A stretch of DNA of 64,000 bases from an uncultured Chitinophagaceae bacterium (GTDB lineage Bacteria; Bacteroidota; Bacteroidia; Chitinophagales; Chitinophagaceae): positions 62,001-126,000 of the forward strand of contig CAKZFX010000015.1 of assembly GCA_936908745.1 (NCBI GenBank). Reading direction: 5' to 3'. Below, one piece after another: positions 35,746 through 43,734 of this stretch. The translations under genes and the position numbers were made by a program. The notes below the pieces were generated by a model, which was given only the letters and a program-made list of their open reading frames with translations, ran no database searches and was not told the origin of the DNA. The first letter of the stretch is position 1; each line of letters starts with the position of its first letter.

Positions 35746-36843
35746 TTATTTCAATGAATTTCCATAGCCCACAATCAATACGGACAGGATGATCAGTATA
35801 ATACCGGCTATGATGGTTGATTTTGTTTGTTTGGTAACGCCCTTCCACTCTTTTAGTACAATGCCCCACATGTTGGCGATAAGGATGATAAAGGCCATGT
35901 GTAAAATCCATGAGCTGGCACCATTGCCTAATTTACTTTCACCCATTCCATAGAAGAAGAACTGAAGAAACCACATGGTACCCGCCAGCGCTGCGAATAA
36001 ATAGTTGCGGAGCAGCGGCGTTTTTTTATTGGTATAGTCGCCAAAGGTTTTGTTGCGTGCATTCAGGACCATACACCAGGTAAAGTTGGTGAGCAAACCA
36101 CCCCAAAGAATAACAACGTACACCACGTTGTTGCGGTATAAAAATTCACCTTCGCCGGGATGTGCATTTTTCCAGAGTTCATTGGCCACATCGGCCATGG
36201 GTTTACCTGCTTCGAGACCAAAGTTGAAACAGGCGCTTAGTATGCCAGACACGATGGACACGAGCATGCCCAACGCAAATTTGTATTCGGTTTTGGTCAC
36301 CGTGCCGCCATGTCCGTCGGGTGCAGCGCCATTGGCAGAGAGTTGTTTTTCTTTCATCATACCGGCCTTGCCACAAACGATAATGCCGAGTATACAAACA
36401 CCCAAGCCAGCCAGCACCGTCAAACCCCAGTTAGAACCCACGAGCAGGCTGAATGTATCTTTTCCCGCTTCGGGAAATAGGTCGTAGTAAACAGAAGGTA
36501 TGAGTGCGCCAAATACCATGCACAGACCAAGAATGATACTGCTGCCCAGTGATACACCGAGGTAGCGGACGCCGAGGCCATAGGTAAGACCGCCAATGCC
36601 CCAGAGCACACCAAATATGAATGTGTATTGCAAGGTCGCCATCGGTGTGGCGCTGATGATATCCGCGAAACCCGGAATAGTGAGCCATGCAGCGATGGGC
36701 GGCACGATAAGCCAGGAAAATAAGCCGCCGATGATCCAGTAGCTTTCCCAGTTCCAGCCTTTTACTTTTTTGTAAGGAATATAGAAACTACCCGATGCGA
36801 ATCCGCCGATAAAGTGGAAAATGATTCCTAAGATGACCTGCAT
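35746..36843 (-). CDS. rhaT: L-rhamnose:proton symporter
   Basis: A 365-residue ten-helix transporter of the RhaT family. The start is VILGIIFHFIGGFASGSFYI, followed by WNWESYWIIGGLFSWLIVPP, and later LNARNKTFGDYTNKKTPLL and FLQFFFYGMGESKLG, all family hallmarks. It imports L-rhamnose with protons. It is the first gene of the leftward rhamnose set, with the regulator gene divergent upstream, so the promoter of the whole rhamnose and perhaps fucose series is expected directly ahead of it. Confidence 0.94.
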   Translation of the reverse strand: MQVILGIIFHFIGGFASGSFYIPYKKVKGWNWESYWIIGGLFSWLIVPPIAAWLTIPGFADIISATPMATLQYTFIFGVLWGIGGLTYGLGVRYLGVSLGSSIILGLCMVFGALIPSVYYDLFPEAGKDTFSLLVGSNWGLTVLAGLGVCILGIIVCGKAGMMKEKQLSANGAAPDGHGGTVTKTEYKFALGMLVSIVSGILSACFNFGLEAGKPMADVANELWKNAHPGEGEFLYRNNVVYVVILWGGLLTNFTWCMVLNARNKTFGDYTNKKTPLLRNYLFAALAGTMWFLQFFFYGMGESKLGNGASSWILHMAFIILIANMWGIVLKEWKGVTKQTKSTIIAGIILIILSVLIVGYGNSLK

Positions 36844-37096
36844 AAAAAATTTCTATTATGGCTAAGCAATATAAAATCAGCTAAAAATAGCTTTGAAAAG
36901 GAGGATAGCTATCATGGACTGTCGGGTTGAATTTGAGAGCTCGTGGCGTATTTTTTTCTCCTGCAGACCTCGCAGATTGGCGCAGAAAAACATCCCTCTA
37001 TTACCAAAAATCTGCGTTTATCAGCGAGATCTGCGGGAACTTCTTCTTCCGTCCTGCCCTGTCATGGTTTACCGCCAAAATCATTACTTTGCGGCT
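36844..37096. promoter_or_regulatory. Divergent control region rhaT / GntR regulator, plus a repeat
   Basis: This 253-base spacer carries AGCTA-AAAA-TAGCT (36879-36892) and the perfect palindrome GATAGCTATC (36904-36913), both close to rhaT and sharing TAGCT. They are candidate operators for the divergent GntR-type regulator. Bases 36961-37042 are a family C repeat (CTGCAGACCTCGCAGATT ... ATCTGCGGGA). TTACTTTG at 37084-37091 resembles a -7 box only five bases before the regulator ATG, which would make its mRNA nearly leaderless. No open frame in the spacer looks real. Confidence 0.5.
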
Positions 37097-38128
37097 ATGA
37101 AGCAGTCGCCGGTTTTTAAGTATGTTGACATTGATTTTTATTCCGCCACGCCCAAGTATTTGCAGTTGGCCAATTGCATTATCAAAGCCATCCGGGACAA
37201 AAAAGTGAAGGAAAACGACGTGCTGCCTTCTATCAACGAGCTGAGTTTTGAGTTTGAAATTTCCCGTGACACCGCCGAAAAAGGTTACAAATACCTGAAA
37301 ACACAAGGCATTCTCGGCTCGGTGCCCGGCAAAGGCTATTTTGTAAAATCTACCGAACTAAGCCAGAAACTGAAAGTGTTTTTGTTGTTTAACAAACTCA
37401 GCTCACACAAAAAGATTATCTACGATTCTTTCGTAGCTTCTTTGGGTGAACTGGCGGCGATTGATTTTTATATCTACAATAATGATTATCATTTTTTCAA
37501 ACAACTGATCAGCCAGCAAAAGGATAATTATACGCATTATGTAATCATCCCTCACTTTCTCGAAGCTGGTGAAAATGTGCATGAAATCATCAACAGCATT
37601 CCCAAGGAAAAACTGATCCTGCTGGACAAGATCGTGCCCGGCGTTACCGGCGATTATGGCGCTGTGTATGAAAATTTTGAACAGGATATTTATAATGCGC
37701 TGATGGAAGCCAACGAGCGGCTGAGCAAGTACGATACGATCAAGATCATTTTTCCTGAATATACTTATCATCCAAACGAGATACTGGACGGCTTCCACAA
37801 ATTCTGCCAGCAGTATGCGTTTAATCATAAAGTGGTGCGGGATATTGAAGCCGAGCCTATCAAAGAAGGCGAAGTGTATATCAACCTGATGGAAAACGAC
37901 CTGGTGGTTTTGATTGAAAAGATACTGGCCTTAAAATTAAAAGTAGGCGAACAGGTTGGTGTTATTTCTTATAACGAAACGCCGCTGAAAAAGATCATCC
38001 TCAATGGTATTACAACGATCTCTACCGATTTTCAACTGATGGGCGAAAAAGCAGCCGAACTGATTTTAAAACAGTCCACGGATCATATTGAAGCGCCGTT
38101 CAAGCTTACATTACGGGCATCCCTTTAA
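37097..38128 (+). CDS. GntR-family regulator with LacI-like sensor domain, probable rhamnose regulator
   Basis: A 343-residue protein with an N-terminal GntR winged helix (residues about 10-75: KYLQLANCIIKAIRDKK, LPSINELSFEFEISRDTAEK) joined to a periplasmic-binding-protein-like domain (about 85-343). The combination is typical of Bacteroidota sugar regulators. I use the ATG at 37097. The frame stays open 204 bases upstream, but that part crosses a dispersed repeat and lacks any domain. It is divergent from rhaT, so L-rhamnose or rhamnulose is the likely effector. Confidence 0.85.
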   Translation: MKQSPVFKYVDIDFYSATPKYLQLANCIIKAIRDKKVKENDVLPSINELSFEFEISRDTAEKGYKYLKTQGILGSVPGKGYFVKSTELSQKLKVFLLFNKLSSHKKIIYDSFVASLGELAAIDFYIYNNDYHFFKQLISQQKDNYTHYVIIPHFLEAGENVHEIINSIPKEKLILLDKIVPGVTGDYGAVYENFEQDIYNALMEANERLSKYDTIKIIFPEYTYHPNEILDGFHKFCQQYAFNHKVVRDIEAEPIKEGEVYINLMENDLVVLIEKILALKLKVGEQVGVISYNETPLKKIILNGITTISTDFQLMGEKAAELILKQSTDHIEAPFKLTLRASL

Positions 38129-38336
38129 GGGGAAGGCTTAAGGCTTAAGGTTTGAGGTTTAGGGTTTAAGGTTGTCTTAAAGTTCCGTTTTTATTACAGC
38201 AACGAACAGTTTTCAGAACGAGGTTTTTTTTACCACATACCTGCCTGCCGGCAGGCAGGGGAGCATAGAAGCATAGGTTCACATAGATAATCTCTCTCTG
38301 TGCATCTCAATCTCTCTGCGGCTCTCTGTGAGCTAA
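38129..38336. repeat. Repeat spacer with family E palindrome nested in family D
   Basis: The spacer between convergent regulator genes begins with short direct repeats of GGCTTAA and TTTAGGG-like units (38130-38175). From 38231 a family D element begins (TACCACATA) and is interrupted at 38240-38259 by the perfect palindrome CCTGCCTGCCGGCAGGCAGG. It then resumes as GGAGCATAGAAGCATAGG up to about 38288. The remaining bases are CTCTCTG-rich. No gene is present. Confidence 0.8.
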
Positions 38337-39248
38337 TCAATTGTTATTTAAAGAACGATATTTTTTTGGCGACATACCGATCACCGTTCGGAAGCGTTTG
38401 GAAAAATAATACGGGTCGTCGAAGCCCATATTGAAAGCGATGTTTTTGATGGACTCATTGGTAAAATCCAGTTGCTGACAAGCTTTCTGCATTTTCATTT
38501 GTACAAAGTAATCTATAGGAGCATAGCCTGTCTTCTTTTTAAACAGGTTTGAAAACCTTGACACGGAGTAATTGTATTGCTTGCTCAAATCATTCAGCGA
38601 AATGTTTTCATTGATATGTTCCTGCATATGAAGGATGGCGCTGTCAACACAGTCTATTTTATCCGTAGCCGTTACGGAATAGTGGCGTGAGTTATAAATA
38701 AACAAGGACACATAGTGCGACAAACACATGTTAGCAAACAGGAGGTTGTCAATACTATAACCGAGTTCCAGCGTTTTATAGATCTTGGTAAACAGCGACA
38801 GCATTTCCGCATTGTTCTTGATATGAAAAGGTTTGAAATGCCGTTGCACTACCTGTGTATTATTGAATTCCTGTAAGGAATCGCCGCCAAAGTGCACCCA
38901 GTAAATGCTCCAGGGTGATTCTTCGCTGCTGCCGTAGGCATGTTCTTTATTCTGCGGCAGGATAAAAAATTCATTCGGGCCCACTTCATAACGCTGGTCA
39001 CCGATTTTGTACCACCCATGCCCGTCCACACAATAGAAAAGGAAGTTTTCGGGCAAGCCTTTTTTGCGATAAGTATAATGATCTTTGGCCTTGGGATAAT
39101 AACCGATGCTGCAGATATGCAGGTGTTTTAATAAGGGATTGCTCAACACCCTTGATTTCAGAATGGTCTTGGGTATCTCGATACGCTGGCGTCCTGCGCC
39201 GTACCAGATATTCTTATGCGAGCCTTCCTTATTATCTTTTTCTTTCAT
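38337..39248 (-). CDS. AraC-family transcriptional regulator
   Basis: A 303-residue regulator with an N-terminal cupin-like sensor (GHGWYKIGDQRYEVGPNEFF, near residues 75-95) and a C-terminal pair of AraC helix-turn-helix motifs (about residues 205-300), including LSKQYNYSVSRFSNLFKKK and IAFNMGFDDPYYFSKRFR. Such proteins activate sugar-use operons on binding a monosaccharide. It is divergent from the acetylesterase gene across 195 bases and probably controls that gene or the glycosidase operon to the right. No ligand can be named. Confidence 0.88.
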   Translation of the reverse strand: MKEKDNKEGSHKNIWYGAGRQRIEIPKTILKSRVLSNPLLKHLHICSIGYYPKAKDHYTYRKKGLPENFLFYCVDGHGWYKIGDQRYEVGPNEFFILPQNKEHAYGSSEESPWSIYWVHFGGDSLQEFNNTQVVQRHFKPFHIKNNAEMLSLFTKIYKTLELGYSIDNLLFANMCLSHYVSLFIYNSRHYSVTATDKIDCVDSAILHMQEHINENISLNDLSKQYNYSVSRFSNLFKKKTGYAPIDYFVQMKMQKACQQLDFTNESIKNIAFNMGFDDPYYFSKRFRTVIGMSPKKYRSLNNN

Positions 39249-39288
39249 AAAATCAGCAATCGAAAGGGAAATTAGTGAAAAAACAGGT

Positions 39289-39387
39289 AACCACAGAGAA
39301 CACTAAGAATGACACAAAGTACACAGCGTCCCATTCCAGGCAAACTTTGTGTTCTCCCTGCTCTACTCCTTGTCCTTTGTGGTAAAA
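39289..39387. repeat. Family A inverted repeat upstream of the acetylesterase
   Basis: The element opens GGTAACCACAGAGAACAC and closes GTCCTTTGTGGTAAAACC, with CACAAAG and CTTTGTG units inside. It occupies half of the spacer between the AraC and esterase genes. Relatives lie at 19538, 47028 and 48130. TAACTTCG at 39413-39420, one mismatch from the -7 consensus, follows 23 bases before the esterase ATG. Confidence 0.7.
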
Positions 39388-39443
39388 CCCAAAAACCTAA
39401 AACTTTAAACATTAACTTCGTAAGCACTCATCATTAAAACACT

Positions 39444-40868
39444 ATGAACAGAAAATTTGCCTCGCTGCTCCTGGTATTGATCGCTTATTCTTCAGTTGCG
39501 TTTGCCAAAATAAAATTGCCTTATTTCTTTTCTGACAATATGGTATTGCAACAGCAAACCGATGCCGCTATCTGGGGTTGGGCCAAGTCAAATAGTACCG
39601 TAACTGTCACGACATCGTGGAATAAAAAGAAGTACAGTGCCAAAGCCGATGAGAAAGGCGAATGGAAATTAAAAGTGGCGACACCCGTTGCGGGCGGGCC
39701 TTACAGCATCACGGTCAGCGATGGCGAACCGGTGACGCTTACGAATGTTTTAATTGGTGAAGTATGGTTGTGCAGCGGGCAGAGCAATATGGAAATGGGA
39801 TTAAAAGGTTATCGTGACCAGCCGATCATCGGTTCTAACGATGCGATTTTTAATTCAACGAATGATAATATCCGCATCTACACTGTGCCACGCTCTGTGC
39901 AACGCTTGCCACAGGACACTACAAAAAGTTCTCCATGGAAATCAGCTGAACCAGAAGCGGTTTCCAATTTCAGCGCCACGGCTTATTTATTTGGAAAAAT
40001 ATTGCAGGAGCGTTTGAAAGTGCCCATCGGCTTGGTCAACATCAGCTATGGCGGTTCGCCTGTGGAAGCCTTTATGGATGCCGAAACATTAAAAGCATTC
40101 CCGGATATCAAAGTACCACCTGCAAATGATACATCCAAATTAAACAACCGTCATGCGACTGTTTTATACAATGGCATGCTGCGTGGATTTTTAGGTTATA
40201 CCATCAAAGGCTGTATCTGGTACCAGGGCGAAAGTAATAATGACCGCCCGCAGCAGTATGAGACTTTGTTCCCTGCTTTTGTAAAACAGATCAGGGAACA
40301 ATCAGCGCAAGGTGATTTTCCTTTTTATTATTGCCAGATTGCTCCCTATAATTATAATAATTATGCGGCAGCCAATGCGGTCAACAACAACTCTGCTTTC
40401 CTTCGGGAAGCACAGCGGAAAGCGTTGGCCAAAATTCCTAACAGTGGTATGGCTGTATTAATGGATATTGGTGAAGAGTTTAATATCCATCCTTCGGATA
40501 AAGCAACAGGCAGCAAACGTTTGGCCTATATGGCATTGGCCAAAACATATGGCTTGAAAGGATTTGCCAGCGAAAGCCCGAACTATGAGTCCATCAGTTT
40601 TGATAAAGGTGTGGCGACGATCAAGTTTACCAATGTGCCCAACGGATTAACGGCCTGGGGCAAACCGATGTTATTATTTGAAGTGGCGGGCAGCAATAGA
40701 ATTTTCCGTCCGGCCAAAGCATTGATTTCCGGCGGCACGGTGGTTGTTTCTGCGCCCGATGTAAAAGACCCGGTGGCTGTTCGGTATGCTTTTAAGGATT
40801 TTTGTATGGGCGAATTATTTAGTACAGAAGGTTTTCCGGTGAGTAGTTTCAGGACGGATGATTGGTAG
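39444..40868 (+). CDS. SGNH-type carbohydrate acetylesterase (sialate O-acetylesterase family)
   Basis: A 474-residue secreted enzyme with a signal peptide (cleaved after VAFA). The nucleophile block is WLCSGQSNMEMGL, with the later blocks GCIWYQGESN and the catalytic DIGEEFNIHPSDKATGSKRL near residue 350. A beta-sandwich domain interrupts and precedes the SGNH fold, as in sialate O-acetylesterases (CE20-like). Around pectin and rhamnogalacturonan genes, these enzymes remove acetyl groups from plant polysaccharides. It is transcribed away from the big glycosidase operon and may be regulated by the adjacent AraC protein. Confidence 0.85.
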   Translation: MNRKFASLLLVLIAYSSVAFAKIKLPYFFSDNMVLQQQTDAAIWGWAKSNSTVTVTTSWNKKKYSAKADEKGEWKLKVATPVAGGPYSITVSDGEPVTLTNVLIGEVWLCSGQSNMEMGLKGYRDQPIIGSNDAIFNSTNDNIRIYTVPRSVQRLPQDTTKSSPWKSAEPEAVSNFSATAYLFGKILQERLKVPIGLVNISYGGSPVEAFMDAETLKAFPDIKVPPANDTSKLNNRHATVLYNGMLRGFLGYTIKGCIWYQGESNNDRPQQYETLFPAFVKQIREQSAQGDFPFYYCQIAPYNYNNYAAANAVNNNSAFLREAQRKALAKIPNSGMAVLMDIGEEFNIHPSDKATGSKRLAYMALAKTYGLKGFASESPNYESISFDKGVATIKFTNVPNGLTAWGKPMLLFEVAGSNRIFRPAKALISGGTVVVSAPDVKDPVAVRYAFKDFCMGELFSTEGFPVSSFRTDDW

Positions 40869-40919
40869 GTTGGTGGATTTGTTAATTGGTCTATTAGTAC
40901 ATGAAATCGGAAGCTCATT

Positions 40920-41432
40920 ATGTATCAGTTTCGCAAAAAAGTATTTATAGTTAGTATTATTTTAGTTCTATATGGCTATTTATGTCGCCTGATACCCATA
41001 AATTTTTTCTGGGACAGCAAAACATTTGGCTGGATATTGTTGATTTGCGTTTTGCTTCTTTATTGGATTGAGCTCCGAAAAAAAAGAAAGCAAAATGGGA
41101 AGAAAACCGGCTGGCTCTTGTTTGGTATTATTATAATAAGTTTCGGATTAACAATTATAACTCCTACTATTATTTTAATTAAGAATTCTGAAGCCTACAT
41201 AACAGCCATTGACTTTTTGAAAACTGATCCGACAATTAAAGAAAAGGTTGGTAATGTAAAAAGCTTTGGACTTATTCCTTTCGGTGGCTTGCAGAGCAGA
41301 ATATCAAATGGAGTCGAAACAGGAAATGCAAGCTTTCAAATAATTGTGAATGGAAGCAAAAAGAACATGGATGTAACTATATATCTGCTAAAACAAGCAG
41401 ACAGTGCCTGGGTTGTAACTTATGTGAGATAA
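40920..41432 (+). CDS. Small membrane protein with a Coa1-like C-terminal domain
   Basis: A 170-residue protein with three predicted membrane helices near residues 8-27, 34-50 and 66-88. A soluble C-terminal domain follows (about 95-170, with AYITAIDFLKTDPTIKEKVG and QADSAWVVTYV). That domain resembles the cytochrome oxidase assembly factor Coa1/Tim21 fold found in many small bacterial membrane proteins. The gene is visibly more AT-rich than its neighbours and has no sugar-related role that I can see. It could be a recent insertion. The function is unknown. Confidence 0.6.
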   Translation: MYQFRKKVFIVSIILVLYGYLCRLIPINFFWDSKTFGWILLICVLLLYWIELRKKRKQNGKKTGWLLFGIIIISFGLTIITPTIILIKNSEAYITAIDFLKTDPTIKEKVGNVKSFGLIPFGGLQSRISNGVETGNASFQIIVNGSKKNMDVTIYLLKQADSAWVVTYVR

Positions 41433-41472
41433 CGCATAATTGTAACAATGTTTAATCTCAAAACTTAAACCT

Positions 41473-43734
41473 TTACTTCAACAACACCTCCACATCCTTC
41501 TTCCTTTCCTCCGGCAACACTTTCAGCAAAACAACTTGCCCGTTTTTAACCTCTGCTTCCACCGTTGTATTATAAGGCGCATGTAATTTAAAATGCACAT
41601 CTTTATCCTTTGGCCATGCAGGGAATAACAAGATGCGTTTATCATCTGTTTGCAGCAGCATATCCTGTAAACCGATCATACCACTCCCGCCCCAGTTATG
41701 ATCAGGCACCCAATCGTATCCCGGGCCCCAGAAAGCCGGAAAACGCCGACCGCTGTTTTGCAGTTTCAGGCTTGTCAACCGCCATGCTTCGTCCGTTAAA
41801 CCAAGACCGGCCGCCCATATATTATCCTGTTTCCAGCCGACATGACTTCTGAATTTTATCACGTTGGTATCATAGCGCCATGTGTTGATGGCTGTGTCCA
41901 AACCCGGTTTGCCCACGCCATATATTCTCCATGGAAAAACAGGATATAGTTGCGGCGACTCTGTATTATTAATCCGCTCCCACGATTTGGCAGGCGCAAT
42001 GGTTGTATGTCCGTTAAATTGCTGGTAGCCCAGCGATGGTATGCGTTTCAATAAACTATCTAACTGTAATCGTTGTGCAATCACCTGCAACGCTGCAATA
42101 GTGGAACTGGCATCCGTTGCCATTTTATATGTCTCTGCACTGCTTGTTGGGTAAAGAACTAATTTACCGTTTGCATCCAATGGTTTTGCATTTCTTTGTT
42201 TAGCCAGGTATTGATAATGCTCATCAAAAAAACGAAGACAGCTTTTTATAAAAGCCAGCCTTTCATCGCTGAGATTATTTCCAGTATAGCGGTTCTCTTC
42301 CAGCATCATCAGGCAAAACTCCAGCACGGTGTCCCATTGGTATTCCAGCCATGCGTTGTATTCAACACCCTTGTCAAAATCAGCAGGGCGTTTTGTGCCG
42401 TATTCAGCATAATTAGGCAAACCAAAGTTTTCCATTTGCTCCGTAAAACAAGCGCCGCCATGATCCCAATACACTTTGCTACGCAACTCAGCATTTTTTA
42501 AAAGACGCAGGTAAAAATTTAACTGCGGTTGCAGCAAATCCCAATCACCGTTTTTTATCATCGGGAAATAAACCAGTCGTTGATTTTGCGCCGTATGCAG
42601 GCCGCCGCCCCAGTTGCGGTAATCAGGCGTCAGGCCTTTGTTCACGGTGTCTGTAAAAATGGGATCAACTGTAAACAAGCCGCCGTTGAATTTCGTAGGC
42701 CAGTCGCCCCGGCTGTTGCAGGCCAGCATATAACGGAAGAGTTGATAATTACGGCCCACTTCCCATGCACGGCTGTTGATTGAGTCGTTATTAATCCTGA
42801 TAAAACTCCTGCCCCAAAAATTCTTCCACCATTGTTTTGTTTTGGAAAACGCTTTTTTATCAGAAGCCCTCGCTAAAGCTGGCTTCAACGACTGGTGCCA
42901 TTGGCCAAAATAGCTTGCTTGTTCACTAAATAAAGTCAGTAGTAACGACTGATTTTTTGCAGCCTTTTTGCTTTTTAATTTCCAGCCTTTAAAATCGGTT
43001 TGCTGGTAAATACCTTCATAAGTACCGGCGTCAACAAAATCTTTGCCACGGAACAGGCCACCAAAAGCGAGGTTCTTAATGGGATTGTACAATTGGTCTT
43101 TTACACTGTTCATTCCCTGCTGCGATACAATTGTATCAAAGATTGTTTTCTCATCATTATTATGATAGAACAGCACACCACCTGTACTAAAACTGATTTT
43201 GTCGGCACTGTACTTCTTTTCTTTGGGCGGCGCCCATTTCCAGGAGTTACCAAAGTTTTCTCTTTTGGCAATTGTCCTCTCTTTATACCGCCAGCTTTCA
43301 TACGAAGCTTCGGCTGTTATTTTTTTATTGGCCGAAATTTCAAAATGCGCCACCGGGTTGAACACATCCACCCATATTTTTACTGTGGCTTTCACCCCAT
43401 TGTTTTTTCCTTGAACTGTTACGTAACCTTCCTGTAAATGCAATTCCTGTTTAAATGTATTTCCATCAAAAGGATTGGGGAATAATTTAATGCGGATGCG
43501 CCCGGCTTTCATCAGCGCATTATCCTCGTTAAAAAAACCGCTTTTAGCAGCATAGATAAATAACTCTCCTTTTTCTACCCATATGTTCAGACCGATATCG
43601 CCACCGCCGCAGGGCATAGATTCCGATGCGTTGTTGCTTTGTGTTGTCCACACGACATTATACTCTTTGGGCACTTGTGCGGCAGCAATCGCCCCGCACA
43701 GCATCAACAATCCTAAAAAAATAAAATGTCTCAT
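41473..43734 (-). CDS. DUF5703-type secreted protein, putative glycosidase
   Basis: A 753-residue exported protein (signal peptide MRHFIFLGLLMLCGAIAAAQ). The N-terminal domain starts YNVVWTTQSNNASESMPCGGGDIGLNIW, which I recognise as the DUF5703 type. The middle and C-terminal parts (about 280-700) look like an (alpha/alpha)6 barrel related to GH95 or GH65 enzymes (GDWPTKFNGGLFTVDP, GPGYDWVPDHNWGGSGMIGLQ). Its start overlaps the stop of the GH106 gene by four bases (ATGA), so they are coupled. Probably a periplasmic exo-glycosidase for pectin side chains; the sugar is unknown. It is the last gene of the leftward operon. Confidence 0.7.
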   Translation of the reverse strand: MRHFIFLGLLMLCGAIAAAQVPKEYNVVWTTQSNNASESMPCGGGDIGLNIWVEKGELFIYAAKSGFFNEDNALMKAGRIRIKLFPNPFDGNTFKQELHLQEGYVTVQGKNNGVKATVKIWVDVFNPVAHFEISANKKITAEASYESWRYKERTIAKRENFGNSWKWAPPKEKKYSADKISFSTGGVLFYHNNDEKTIFDTIVSQQGMNSVKDQLYNPIKNLAFGGLFRGKDFVDAGTYEGIYQQTDFKGWKLKSKKAAKNQSLLLTLFSEQASYFGQWHQSLKPALARASDKKAFSKTKQWWKNFWGRSFIRINNDSINSRAWEVGRNYQLFRYMLACNSRGDWPTKFNGGLFTVDPIFTDTVNKGLTPDYRNWGGGLHTAQNQRLVYFPMIKNGDWDLLQPQLNFYLRLLKNAELRSKVYWDHGGACFTEQMENFGLPNYAEYGTKRPADFDKGVEYNAWLEYQWDTVLEFCLMMLEENRYTGNNLSDERLAFIKSCLRFFDEHYQYLAKQRNAKPLDANGKLVLYPTSSAETYKMATDASSTIAALQVIAQRLQLDSLLKRIPSLGYQQFNGHTTIAPAKSWERINNTESPQLYPVFPWRIYGVGKPGLDTAINTWRYDTNVIKFRSHVGWKQDNIWAAGLGLTDEAWRLTSLKLQNSGRRFPAFWGPGYDWVPDHNWGGSGMIGLQDMLLQTDDKRILLFPAWPKDKDVHFKLHAPYNTTVEAEVKNGQVVLLKVLPEERKKDVEVLLK

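Noticed and set aside
36893..37096. N-terminal extension of the GntR-type regulator
   Set aside because: The extension crosses a family C repeat and has no conserved sequence; the winged helix starts right after the ATG at 37097.
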